Positions 55,131-62,811 of a stretch of DNA of 64,000 bases are shown here, one piece after another. The translations under genes were made by a program, and so were the position numbers. The notes under the pieces are model-generated. The model did not search any database and was not told the origin of the DNA. It was given only the letters and a program-made list of their open reading frames with translations. The stretch's first letter is position 1, and every line of letters begins with the position of its first letter. The DNA is from CAVYXK01 sp963772445 (GTDB taxonomy: Bacteria > Pseudomonadota > Alphaproteobacteria > Acetobacterales > Acetobacteraceae): positions 62,001-126,000 of the forward strand of contig CAVYXK010000001.1 of the NCBI GenBank assembly GCA_963772445.1, read 5' to 3'.

Positions 55131-56455
55131 GTGCAGACGACGCAGGTGGCGGAGCGCCGTGGGTGGTTGGCCAGCTTCACCCGCTATCAAGGGCTGGTCT
55201 TCCTGGTGTGCTGGCTCGGGTGGACGCTGGACATCATCAACTTCACCCTGTTCGCCCTTGTGTTGCGCCCGGCACTGACCGATCTGCTCGGCGGCCATGC
55301 CGGGATCGCGGAGATCGGCCGCATCGGCGGCTGGCTCAGCACTGTCGGATTGCTCGGCTGGGCGTTCGGCGGGTTCCTGTTCGGTATCATCAGCGACTAT
55401 ATCGGCCGTGTCCGCACATTGGCGATCAGCATTGCGATCTACAGCGTGTTCACCGCGATGCAGGGGTTCGCGCAGACGCCGCTGCAGCTTGGGGTCTATC
55501 GCTTCCCGGCGGGCTCGGCACAAGGGCAGAAATCGTCGTCGGCATCCCCCTGGTAGCCGAGGCCTTCGCCGGGACGTCGCGGGCGCGTGTGCTGGGTCTG
55601 ATGATGACCGGCGCTGCGTTCGGCAATCTTATCGCCGCGCAGGTGTATCATCTGCTTGGTGGCTACGGCTGGCGCGCCGTGTTCTTTGCCGGCATCGTGC
55701 CGGCATTGCTGTTGCTGCTGATCCGCCGCGGTATGGTCGAGCCGGAGCATTTCGCCGCAGTACGGGCCCGCCGCGAGGCGCTGGCCGCCGCCGCATCGCA
55801 TAGCGACGATGACAGGGAGTTCCTGTGCTTCGTGCCGGTGCAGCTCTTCGGTCCCCGGCTGCGTCACAATACGCTGGTCGGGCTGCTGTTCGCGCTGGGT
55901 TCGCTGTTGGCGATCTGGACCAGCCAGATATGGTTGCCGACGATCCAGAGTATCATGCTACAGAAGCAGGGGATCGCCGGCAATGCTGCCATCCCTTACA
56001 TCAGCATGGGAATGTCGCTGTGGGGCATCGGCGGTATCTTCGGTTATGCCTGCTTCGGGTTCCTGGCAGATGCAATCGGGCGGCGGCTGACGATCGTGCT
56101 GTACAGCGTGGGCACGCTGGTTTTCGGACTTGCGCTCTATCTTGGTGCCGGCACCTGGGCACCGTATCCTTATCTGCTGCCGCTATTCGGTTTCTTCGTA
56201 TTCGGCGTGTTCTCGGGTCATGCGGTCTATCTGCCGGAGCTCTTCCCGACGCATGTGCGGGCAACGGCGGTCTCGTTCTGCAACGGGTCGGGGCGCGTCA
56301 TCACCAGTTTCGGACCGCTGGTGGCAGGGCTGTTGGTGGCGCCCTTCGGCGGCAATTTCAATAAAGCCGCGGCGCTGATGACCTGCTTCGCGGTGCTCAG
56401 CATCATCGCGATGGCGATGGGGCGCGAAACTCGCGACGAGCTGCTGCCGCGGTGA
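55131..56455 (+). pseudogene. MFS sugar/acid transporter, one frameshift
   Basis: Twelve-helix MFS protein. It starts VQTTQVAERRGWLASFTRYQ from GTG 55131 (GGAGAG six bases upstream; ATG 55116 possible). GWTLDIINFTLFALVLRPAL and the loop GISDYIGRVRTLAI are NanT/MHS-like. Near 55510 a one-base change after LGVYRF moves the frame to GTRAEIVVGIPLVAEAFA, which continues to RETRDELLPR at 56455. The substrate is likely an organic or sugar acid. Otherwise intact. Confidence 0.8.
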
Positions 56456-56465
56456 CGCGTTCCGC

Positions 56466-57650
56466 TTACCCCGGCGCGGCGCCCTGCACGTTGACCCGCA
56501 CCATGTAGATCGACTGGCTCGCGGCCATGAACAGATAGTCGCGCTTCGGCCCGGCAAAGCAGACATTGGCGCAGACTTCCGGCAGGCGGATGCGGCCGAT
56601 CAGCTTGCCGGCCGGATTCCAAACCGTGACGCCGCAATAGCCGAGTGGTGCGTTGGAGCCGACCCAGAGATTGCCGGCCCGATCGGCGCGCATGCCGTCG
56701 GGCCCGCAGTGCACGCCATCCACCATGCAGTCGGTAAACAGGCGCATGTTGGAGAGTTGCGGACCCTGCGCGTCGAAGGCGTAGATCACGCCCTTGCCGC
56801 CCTGACCGTTGTCGCCGGGCCCTGGGCCGGTGCTGATCAGATAGAACGTCTTATAGTCGGGCGAGAAGCAGAGGCCGTTCGGGTCCGGCACCTGGCTGCC
56901 GGGCACCACCACGGACAGACTGCCGCTGGGGTCCCAGCGATACGTGTTGGTCGGCAGTGCACGGCGCCCGCCGCCCAACACCAGCCCGACGCCGCCATTG
57001 CCGACAGTGGGGTCGTAGAGTCCGTTCGGGTTGGCGGCGCCGCCAGCAAGGTCGGGGTGACCTTCGGAGAGCTGGTCGCCGTACGGCGGATCGGTGAACC
57101 ACACGCTGCCGTCCGGATGCGGCACAATGTCATTCGGCGAGTTGAGCGGTTTGCCCTGGAACGCATCCGCCAGCACCGTGAGCGAGCCGTCCAGCTCCCA
57201 GCGCACCACTCGGCGGAAGAAGTCCTGGCAGGAAAGCTCGCGTCCCTGATAGTCGAACGAGTTGCCATTGCTGTTGTATGACGGTTTGCGGAACGGCGAG
57301 ACGCGGCCGGTTTCCCAGACATAGCGGTATTGTGTGTCGCCCTTTACGTCGCTGAACACGACGTATTGCCCTTCGCCGGACCAGGCTGGGCCTTCCGCCC
57401 ACTGAAAGCCGGTTGCCAGCCGGTGAATAGCGACGAGGCCCACCAGGTACTGCTTGAAGCTGTTGTCGATTACCAGGATGTCGGGGTCGGGATAGATCTC
57501 CGGCGGAGCGAAGCGGCCCCACAACCGGGGCGGCTGGCTAATGACACTGGGCGGTGTGCCGAACTGCGGCTTGGCTTCCTGGCCGAAGGCGAGCGTGGGC
57601 GGCAAAGCAGCAGCGATCGCCAGCACTCTGCGACGCGATAATACGTTCAT
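56466..57650 (-). CDS. SMP-30/gluconolactonase family protein, exported
   Basis: 394 residues. The Tat-like signal is SRRRVLAIAAALPPTLAFG. Beta-propeller metal ligands are visible in FQWAEGPAW (Glu), LNSPNDIVPHPDG (Asn), DPNGLCFSPD and DGVHCGPDGMRAD (Asp). It hydrolyses a sugar or aldonolactone in the periplasm. The start at MNVLSRRRVL follows GGGAGG. It faces the MFS gene tail to tail (10 bp). Confidence 0.88.
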   Translation of the reverse strand: MNVLSRRRVLAIAAALPPTLAFGQEAKPQFGTPPSVISQPPRLWGRFAPPEIYPDPDILVIDNSFKQYLVGLVAIHRLATGFQWAEGPAWSGEGQYVVFSDVKGDTQYRYVWETGRVSPFRKPSYNSNGNSFDYQGRELSCQDFFRRVVRWELDGSLTVLADAFQGKPLNSPNDIVPHPDGSVWFTDPPYGDQLSEGHPDLAGGAANPNGLYDPTVGNGGVGLVLGGGRRALPTNTYRWDPSGSLSVVVPGSQVPDPNGLCFSPDYKTFYLISTGPGPGDNGQGGKGVIYAFDAQGPQLSNMRLFTDCMVDGVHCGPDGMRADRAGNLWVGSNAPLGYCGVTVWNPAGKLIGRIRLPEVCANVCFAGPKRDYLFMAASQSIYMVRVNVQGAAPG

Positions 57651-57703
57651 TGAGTTTCCTCCCGAGGACCGGAGGAATATCGGTGTCCGGTCTGTTGCGC
57701 TCG

Positions 57704-57759
57704 TCAACCCGCGTTTGCGTGATCGGCTTTGCCGGCGAGTTCCTGCACTACCCGGCGCG
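57704..57759 (-). pseudogene. Short decayed copy of the epoxide-hydrolase 3' end
   Basis: The minus strand reads VVQELAGKADHANAG and a stop, matching the end of the intact gene at 58218 (AVQELAGGKADHANAG). About 46 of 56 aligned bases agree, with a 3-bp gap. The rest of the gene copy is absent. Confidence 0.7.
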
Positions 57760-57881
57760 CAGAACTATGCAATGGCGTCAGGCGGTCGATGGCTGATGCC
57801 GCTGGTCAGGAGACTCGTCGCACGTGGCTATGGCCGGGACATGCCGTATAGGGCTGTGCCGGCCCGTCCGAAGCGCTCGGA

Positions 57882-58094
57882 TCACGACAAAATCTGGTCC
57901 GATGTCAGCCCGAGGATGTCGCGGAGCTGAATTAACCGGCCGCGAAGCGGTTCGCTTATCCCGTGCTCCCATTGGGCGATGGCGCCGCGCGTGATACCCA
58001 GCCTTTTGGCTACATCCCACTGCGTCATCCCAAGGGACTGACGAGCGGATCGGATGACAAAGCCGAAGGCTGTCTTGGTATATGGTTTGGTCAT
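57882..58094 (-). CDS. XRE-family small helix-turn-helix regulator
   Basis: 70 residues: FVIRSARQSLGMTQWDVAKR, LGITRGAIAQWEHGISEPLR, a single HTH_3 domain. It probably binds the CCTTAG-TTT-CTAAGG palindrome just upstream and represses its own gene. No toxin partner is adjacent. Confidence 0.85.
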   Translation of the reverse strand: MTKPYTKTAFGFVIRSARQSLGMTQWDVAKRLGITRGAIAQWEHGISEPLRGRLIQLRDILGLTSDQILS

Positions 58095-58103
58095 TCGAGT
58101 TGT

Positions 58104-58118
58104 CCTTAGTTTCTAAGG
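58104..58118. promoter_or_regulatory. Operator-like palindrome before the XRE gene
   Basis: CCTTAG-TTT-CTAAGG, a perfect 6+3+6 inverted repeat nine bases before the XRE start and next to its -10 box. Likely autoregulatory operator (inference). Confidence 0.6.
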
Positions 58119-58120
58119 CT

Positions 58121-58149
58121 TTGTTAGCACAGATAACCTGATAGGTCAA
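58121..58149 (-). promoter_or_regulatory. Sigma-70 type promoter of the XRE gene
   Basis: TTGACC (58144-58149 on the minus strand) and TAACAA (58121-58126) separated by 17 bp. The transcript would start within or next to the palindrome. Confidence 0.6.
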
Positions 58150-58217
58150 GCAAAATTTTCTGCGGCGCAGTCTGACGTTGTCTCAAAAATAAGAAGCCGG
58201 AGATGCGACGCGCTTCG

Positions 58218-59132
58218 TCAACCCGCGTTCGCGTGATCGGCTTTGCCGCCAGCAAGTTCCTGCACCGCCTGCGCGACTAAGTCCGGCGCCTCGCGCGGAA
58301 GAAAATGGCCGACACGGGGAATCACGCGGCGCTGGTAAGTGCCGGTGAAGTGCTTCACGTCCGGATCGGGTTCGTCGGGTGGGTCTACCCCATCTGCCGC
58401 GCCGTGCAGATTAATGGTGGGGACTGCGATCGGCGGCCCGTGCGTGAGGCGTTGCTCGATCAGCTCCAGCGCCGGATCGCCCGGCGCATTGCCGTAGCGG
58501 TGGCGGTAGGACTGGATCACCACATCGACAAAATCCGGATTGTCGAAGCTCTTCGCCGTCAGCTCGTAGGTCGCATCATCGAAGCAGTAGTTCGGCGACC
58601 AGAGGTGCCAAAGCAGGCTGCATATGTCGCGCCGGTTCTGCTGAAGCCCCGCGCGGCCGCGCGGCGTGTGGAAATACCACTGATACCAGAAGCGGTACTC
58701 CTGGGTGGCTGTCTGCGGCCGGTTGGCTGTGGCGATGTTCTGGATGTTGTAGCCGGTGATCGAAACCAGGCCCTGCACGCGGTCCGGCCACAGCGCAGCG
58801 ACGATGCAAGCGGCACGGCCGCCCCAGTCATAACCGGCCAGCGTTGCCTGACGAATATCGAGCGCATCCATGAAATCGCGCAGGTCGGCACCGAGCGCGG
58901 CCTGTTGGCCGGAGCGTGGCGTCGCCGCATCGAGAAACCGGGTCGGCCCGTAGCCGCGCACCCAGGGAACCAGGACCCGGAACCCCGTCGCCGCCAGCTT
59001 CGGGGCAACCTCATCGTAACAATGCGGGTCGTCGGGAAAGCCGTGCAACAGGATCGCGGCCGGTCCGCGATCCGGCCCGGACTCCAGATACGCGATCTCC
59101 AGCGTCGGAGTGCGGACCGTCCGCTGCATCAT
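58218..59132 (-). CDS. Alpha/beta hydrolase, epoxide-hydrolase/dehalogenase type
   Basis: 304 residues. Motifs: oxyanion ILLHGFPDDPHCYDEV, nucleophile Asp in LAGYDWGGRAACI, catalytic His in IPRVGHFLPREAP. The cap region QWYFHTPRGRAGLQQNRRD matches epoxide-hydrolase-like enzymes. It hydrolyses an epoxide, ester or haloalkane. It follows the VOC gene by 3 bp. Confidence 0.88.
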   Translation of the reverse strand: MMQRTVRTPTLEIAYLESGPDRGPAAILLHGFPDDPHCYDEVAPKLAATGFRVLVPWVRGYGPTRFLDAATPRSGQQAALGADLRDFMDALDIRQATLAGYDWGGRAACIVAALWPDRVQGLVSITGYNIQNIATANRPQTATQEYRFWYQWYFHTPRGRAGLQQNRRDICSLLWHLWSPNYCFDDATYELTAKSFDNPDFVDVVIQSYRHRYGNAPGDPALELIEQRLTHGPPIAVPTINLHGAADGVDPPDEPDPDVKHFTGTYQRRVIPRVGHFLPREAPDLVAQAVQELAGGKADHANAG

Positions 59133-59135
59133 GGA

Positions 59136-59627
59136 TCAATGCGCGGGGGCGCCGGCGAAGCGACTCTGCACCGCTTCGGGACGCATGAGCTTTGTGTATT
59201 CCTCGATCATGTCCGCGGGCGCGACTTCGATCATCAGCCGGTTCTCTACCCAGAATTCGATAACGTGGAAGAACGGCTTCTGACCCCGCGGGCCCCGGCC
59301 GAAGAGCTTCGTGCGCCAGCCCTCACGGGCCCCGATCCGTTCCACTTCCTCGCGGGTTGCCGGCACAGACAGAAGGAAATGAAATGGGCATGTGGGCGGT
59401 GGGGTCTGGCCGCGCAGCCCACTCACCTGGGCCTCGCCCTGGCCGGGCAACAGGGTGGTATCTTCCGGATAGACCTCGACCATGGTGCCGTGCTCGTCGC
59501 CACTGACCGCCATGAACGAGTCGCCGATCTGGCCCGGGAATGGGTGGCAAGTCCCGTGCATGATCTCGGCAAGTACCTCCGCGACGTGCTGCGGCTGTCG
59601 GGCCGAAATGGAGACATGGTGGATCAT
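59136..59627 (-). CDS. VOC-family (glyoxalase-like) protein
   Basis: 163 residues beginning MIHHVSISARQPQHVAEVLA with the metal-ligand His, later MVEVYPEDTTLL and FFHVIEFWVENRLMIEV. A single-domain vicinal-oxygen-chelate protein. GGGGAG lies seven bases before the ATG. It is co-transcribed with the hydrolase. Confidence 0.82.
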   Translation of the reverse strand: MIHHVSISARQPQHVAEVLAEIMHGTCHPFPGQIGDSFMAVSGDEHGTMVEVYPEDTTLLPGQGEAQVSGLRGQTPPPTCPFHFLLSVPATREEVERIGAREGWRTKLFGRGPRGQKPFFHVIEFWVENRLMIEVAPADMIEEYTKLMRPEAVQSRFAGAPAH

Positions 59628-59665
59628 CTGTTTTCTCCCCTACGTGGGCTGGAACCGAGGCGGCA

Positions 59666-59750
59666 TCAACCGCCCGCCTCCAGGCTCTTGATCTGCTCCT
59701 CCCCCCAGCTTACTGCATCTGCGACCGAGACACTATCGATCAGGATCTTT
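59666..59750 (-). pseudogene. 3' remnant of a gene cut by the IS1 element, possibly an ABC binding protein
   Basis: Reads KILIDSVSVADAVSWGEEQI then KSLEAGG and a stop, 39 bp before the VOC start. The pattern resembles the C-terminus of ABC sugar-binding proteins. Removing the IS1 element and mini-element joins it to RIWGANVLQ (about 62765-62790), a frame reaching back to the CinA stop. Only the 3' end survived before the insertion. Confidence 0.5.
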
Positions 59751-59759
59751 GGTAGTGCG

Positions 59760-59985
59760 TCAGTTTGAATTTCCAAGGCAGACCTCGCAGTCTTTGGCAT
59801 TAGCGTAACCAGTGGCTTTTACATATTCGTAGGGCCTCTCCCCGCGTCTCGTATGGACCATGGAAATCGGCCCCAGGTTCCCTAGTGGCAACTTCATGGC
59901 CCACGTCTTCCCGGCAGTGAATGCACTCCCCGCGGTGGATTCGCGCGTACGCTTTGCCGGGATTGTCATAAACCCAAAACGACAT
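59760..59985 (-). pseudogene. Small passenger protein with Cys pairs, frameshifted
   Basis: Reads MSFWVYDNPGKAYARIHRGE, CIHCREDVGHEV and FHGPYETRGEA, then an extra C in a GCCC run near 59834 breaks the frame. The other frame gives YEYVKATGYANAKDCEVCLG and ends inside the IS1 left repeat. Cysteine pairs suggest zinc binding. Such proteins appear in mobile DNA but have no known role. GGGGAGCG precedes the ATG. Confidence 0.65.
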
Positions 59986-60046
59986 GCCTATCGCTCCCCG
60001 CTGCAGGTTCCTATATGCTTACCGCCAAGCAATCACGGAGTCGAGA

Positions 60047-60226
60047 ATGACCGACGGAGACAAGCTCGCGATAGCGACTTTAGCGGCCGCCCGATGCGCG
60101 GCGCTAGGCCAGTATAAGCCGGCCACCTACGTCATGGCGTACGCCGAAATTGAGCGACTTTTCCGGGAATACCGAGAGGCCGAGGCGTCCGGACAGACGG
60201 AAGCCATTCTTGCGACGTGGCGGTAG
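60047..60226 (+). CDS. Small passenger protein of unknown function (59 aa)
   Basis: MTDGDKLAIATLAAARCAAL, then TYVMAYAEIERLFREYREAE. GGAGTCGAGA lies directly before the ATG. All-helical; no family recognised. It overlaps the next gene by 10 bp. Confidence 0.6.
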   Translation: MTDGDKLAIATLAAARCAALGQYKPATYVMAYAEIERLFREYREAEASGQTEAILATWR

Positions 60227-60471
60227 GTGGCCGGTGCCTAAAAGGACCCCAAGGCCAGCGCCGGCCGTCCGACGTGATCGGCGCAGCCGTTAAGGTGATG
60301 CGAATCGCGACCGGAGAGGAACCGGACGACCGAGAGGACGTGCCAGCGCCTTCGCCGGCTGCCCAGCTCGGGCGCTTGGGCGGGGCCGCTCGGGCGCGGA
60401 AGCTGACGGCGGAGCAGCGGGCGGAGATCGCCCGGAAGGGCGCGGCCAAGCGGTGGGGCAAGCCCGATTGA
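60217..60471 (+). CDS. Small basic passenger protein with AEQRAEIARKGA motif
   Basis: 84 residues from GTG. After an uncertain start come RPSDVIGAAVKVMRIATGEE and ARARKLTAEQRAEIARKGAA, KRWGKPD. This resembles small plasmid- and phage-encoded proteins with a basic helical tail. Role unknown. Confidence 0.6.
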   Translation: MAVGGRCLKGPQGQRRPSDVIGAAVKVMRIATGEEPDDREDVPAPSPAAQLGRLGGAARARKLTAEQRAEIARKGAAKRWGKPD

Positions 60472-60535
60472 AAACTTTCCTTGCGCAGCCAATATATGTG
60501 GTAGTGACTACCTACCTAACTTTAAGTTGCGGGCG

Positions 60536-60554
60536 ATGCACGTGTGGCGTGCAT
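60536..60554. repeat. Perfect 7-bp-stem inverted repeat within the passenger region
   Basis: ATGCACG-TGTGG-CGTGCAT, between two passenger genes. It may be an operator or transcript hairpin. Upstream at 60500-60512 GGTAGTGACTACC repeats the IS1 end motif in both directions. Confidence 0.6.
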
Positions 60555-60632
60555 TGCCAGTGCGAAGCATGGTAGCGTAGAAATTCAGCAGTGGTTAACG
60601 CGATATTGAGCGGATCACAGCGGGAGAAGCCG

Positions 60633-60917
60633 ATGGGCCACGAGAGCAAGGAGGCCAGCCAGCTAATCCGCGTGCAGATCATGCGCCACAAAACCACTGG
60701 CTTGATGGTTGGTGTGAGCGACGATCTCAAGGGGCTGATGGTGGCGGGCGACACCGAAGAGGAGATCGAGGGGCGGCTGGCAGGCGCAGTCAGAGAAATG
60801 CTGGAGGAGAGGGGGGAGCGCGTTATCTCGGTGACCGTCGAACCCGACCGAGCCGGGGTGCCGGAAGGATTTTCAAACGCCACTTTGATCGCAAACGCGC
60901 GGTTCACGGTCCAGTGA
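60633..60917 (+). CDS. Passenger protein with DUF1902/HicB-like fold
   Basis: 94 residues: RVQIMRHKTTGLMVGVSDDL, KGLMVAGDTEEEIEGRLAGA, the DUF1902/HicB-like partial RNase-H fold often seen in antitoxins. No partner toxin is next to it. GGGAGAA lies four bases before MGHESKEAS, which sets the start. Confidence 0.6.
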   Translation: MGHESKEASQLIRVQIMRHKTTGLMVGVSDDLKGLMVAGDTEEEIEGRLAGAVREMLEERGERVISVTVEPDRAGVPEGFSNATLIANARFTVQ

Positions 60918-60962
60918 TCGGCTAATGGGTGGTCACACCCATACGGAGCTTGAGCAGTTCAA

Positions 60963-61541
60963 TTAGCGCCAGCCTCCGCTCCGGGGAGAACCGGTCCGGG
61001 TCTTCCACTCGCCAAACCTCTCCCTCGCGGTCACGGTGCAGAGTCGCGCCATCGTGCGAGCCTTGTCTTTTTGCTTGGATGCGACGCCGAAGCCAACGAA
61101 CGCATGCTCAAGCGCGGCGGGACGCGGGGGAAGCTGCTTATTTCTGAATTCGTCATAGACGCGCCGGTAGAGGGGCACACGCAAAAAAGCATCGGCCTTT
61201 GCTGTCCGCTGCCGGGCAGGGTCCCGGTCCACCACAGCGAAGCCAAGATCAGTTAGCTGGTACCTACCCCCGACGGTCTCGATCAGTCCGAAGATCTTCG
61301 CGGCAGCGATCTTCAACCGAAAGCTCCCGCTCGTCGGCTCCTGTCCCATCGCTCCAGCGACTTGATCCGGTGTGGATGGAACGCCACCACATTTCATTAT
61401 TCCTGCGGCAACCGAGACCGCATCGTTCAAGTCATCGTATGGGAATTGGATGGTGGATTGCTCCCGCGTACGTTTCTCCGAGGCGCTGTCGTTGGCGTCG
61501 GGCGCCTTTTCGCCTTCTGGGCCGGTCGAAGTGTCTACCAT
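60963..61541 (-). CDS. Passenger protein of unknown function with winged-helix-like region
   Basis: 192 residues. An acidic, unstructured start is followed by FPYDDLNDAVSVAAGIMKCG, DQVAGAMGQEPTSGSFRLKI and IFGLIETVGGRYQLTDLGFA, reading like a winged helix, then RVPLYRRVYDEFRNKQLPPR. Possibly a DNA-binding regulator of the element. No ribosome site is evident. Divergent from the transposase. Confidence 0.6.
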   Translation of the reverse strand: MVDTSTGPEGEKAPDANDSASEKRTREQSTIQFPYDDLNDAVSVAAGIMKCGGVPSTPDQVAGAMGQEPTSGSFRLKIAAAKIFGLIETVGGRYQLTDLGFAVVDRDPARQRTAKADAFLRVPLYRRVYDEFRNKQLPPRPAALEHAFVGFGVASKQKDKARTMARLCTVTARERFGEWKTRTGSPRSGGWR

Positions 61542-61802
61542 GTGAGTGTCTCATGCCCTTTCGAGGGACGGTTAATGCCCCCCAGGGGGGCATGGACGCC
61601 AACATGGCCTTCGACACGCGCCTTGGGCAAGGGGGAACCATATGCGCCTTATGGTCTTCGGTTCAGGTCGCCCATTGCGCCACGCTTTTTCTAAGATTAT
61701 CTATGATCTTCAGTCTAAATAGGAAATGCCGCGACTGCGCCGCCTAGCATTTCTCGCATTACTCGCTTGATGCTAAGCATGGAGTTTCATATAGTGCTGG
61801 GC

Positions 61803-62708
61803 ATGAACAAGCTCCCATCTGCCAAGCGCGCTCAAATCCTCTCCATGCTCTGCGAGGGGTCTTCGATGCAGTCGACAGCGCGGGTCTGCGATGTGGCCTT
61901 CAACAGCATCGTCAAGCTGCTCGCGGACGCTGGCCGGGCCTGTGAAGCCTTTCACGACAAGACTGTGCGCGGAGTCGTTTCGAGACGAGTACAATATGAC
62001 GAAATCTGGACATTTTGTTATGCGAAGCAAAAGAACGTCGCGACCGCGAAGGCCGCACCGGAACAGGCGGGCGATCTTTGGACCTGGACCGCGTTGGACG
62101 CCGAGAACAAGCTGATTATCAGCTATCTGGTGGGCGATCGGGCTGCGGGCTGCGCCAACAGCTTTATGCAGGACGTGGCCGGGCGCCTCGCCAATCGCGT
62201 TCAACTGACCACTGACGGGCACAAGGCATATCTGGACGCAGTAGAGGGCGCGTTCGGCGCTGATATCGACTATGCCATGCTGGTGAAAATCTACGGCGAG
62301 ACGGCGCACGCGCCGGGCCGTTACAGCCCACCCGAGTGCATCGGAGCAAAAAAAGCACGGGTGGAGGGTCGCCCCGATCCCGAGCATATCAGCACTTCAT
62401 ACGCCGAGCGGCAAAACCTGAATTTCCGCATGGGCATGCGGCGTTTCACCCGGCTGACAAATGCGTTCTCCAAGAAGGCCGAAGCTCATTACCACATGGT
62501 TTGCCTCTACACTGTCTTTCACAACTTCGTCCGCATCCACAAGACGCTGAAATGCTCCCCGGCCATGGCAGCGGGGCTGTCCAAGACCCTTTGGAGCATG
62601 GACGATATCGTGAAGCTGATCGACGCGGCGGCCGAGCCGTCGAAGCCGCGCGGGCCATACAAGATGAAGGCTCGGCTGGCAGCGGCCGGTCAGGAAATTT
62701 CAAACTGA
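61803..62708 (+). CDS. IS1-family transposase
   Basis: 301 residues from MNKLPSAKRAQILSMLCEGS. An N-terminal HTH is followed by the catalytic core: Asp in RVQYDEIWTFCYAKQKNV, Asp in VQLTTDGHKAYLDAVEGAF and Glu in TSYAERQNLNFRMGMRRF, then MVCLYTVFHNFVRIHKTL. It is a single-frame transposase. Its stop lies nine bases before the right end of the element. Intact and possibly active. Confidence 0.92.
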   Translation: MNKLPSAKRAQILSMLCEGSSMQSTARVCDVAFNSIVKLLADAGRACEAFHDKTVRGVVSRRVQYDEIWTFCYAKQKNVATAKAAPEQAGDLWTWTALDAENKLIISYLVGDRAAGCANSFMQDVAGRLANRVQLTTDGHKAYLDAVEGAFGADIDYAMLVKIYGETAHAPGRYSPPECIGAKKARVEGRPDPEHISTSYAERQNLNFRMGMRRFTRLTNAFSKKAEAHYHMVCLYTVFHNFVRIHKTLKCSPAMAAGLSKTLWSMDDIVKLIDAAAEPSKPRGPYKMKARLAAAGQEISN

Positions 62709-62717
62709 TGCACTACC

Positions 62718-62764
62718 GGATCTTTGGTAGTGACTTAGTCAAAGTGAGTCACTACCGGATCTTT
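62718..62764. repeat. 31-bp mini-element between two copies of GGATCTTT
   Basis: Right after the IS1 target duplication (62718-62725) comes GGTAGTGACT...AGTCACTACC (62726-62756), a palindrome with IS1-type ends, then a third GGATCTTT (62757-62764). It looks like the fused ends of a second, deleted IS1 element at the same target. Confidence 0.75.
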
Positions 62765-62811
62765 TGCAGCACATTGGCGCCCCAGATGCGATGCCCGGTT
62801 CGCCGCGCGTC

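Larger units (their letters stand above)
59751..62717. mobile_element. IS1-family element carrying passenger genes (2967 bp)
   Basis: The ends are inverted repeats of about 24 bp: GGTAGTGCGTCAGTTTGA on the left and GGTAGTGCATCAGTTTGA on the right (read inward), both running on into AATTTCC-like bases. Flanks carry an 8-bp duplication GGATCTTT (59743-59750 and 62718-62725). GGTxxTG ends and 8-9 bp duplications fit the IS1 family. It holds the transposase plus five small genes, so it is about three times the size of a simple element. Confidence 0.88.

Noticed and set aside
59751..62717. Prophage or integrative plasmid remnant
   Set aside because: No integrase, replication or structural gene is present. 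The matched ends, 8-bp duplication and IS1 transposase explain the unit.
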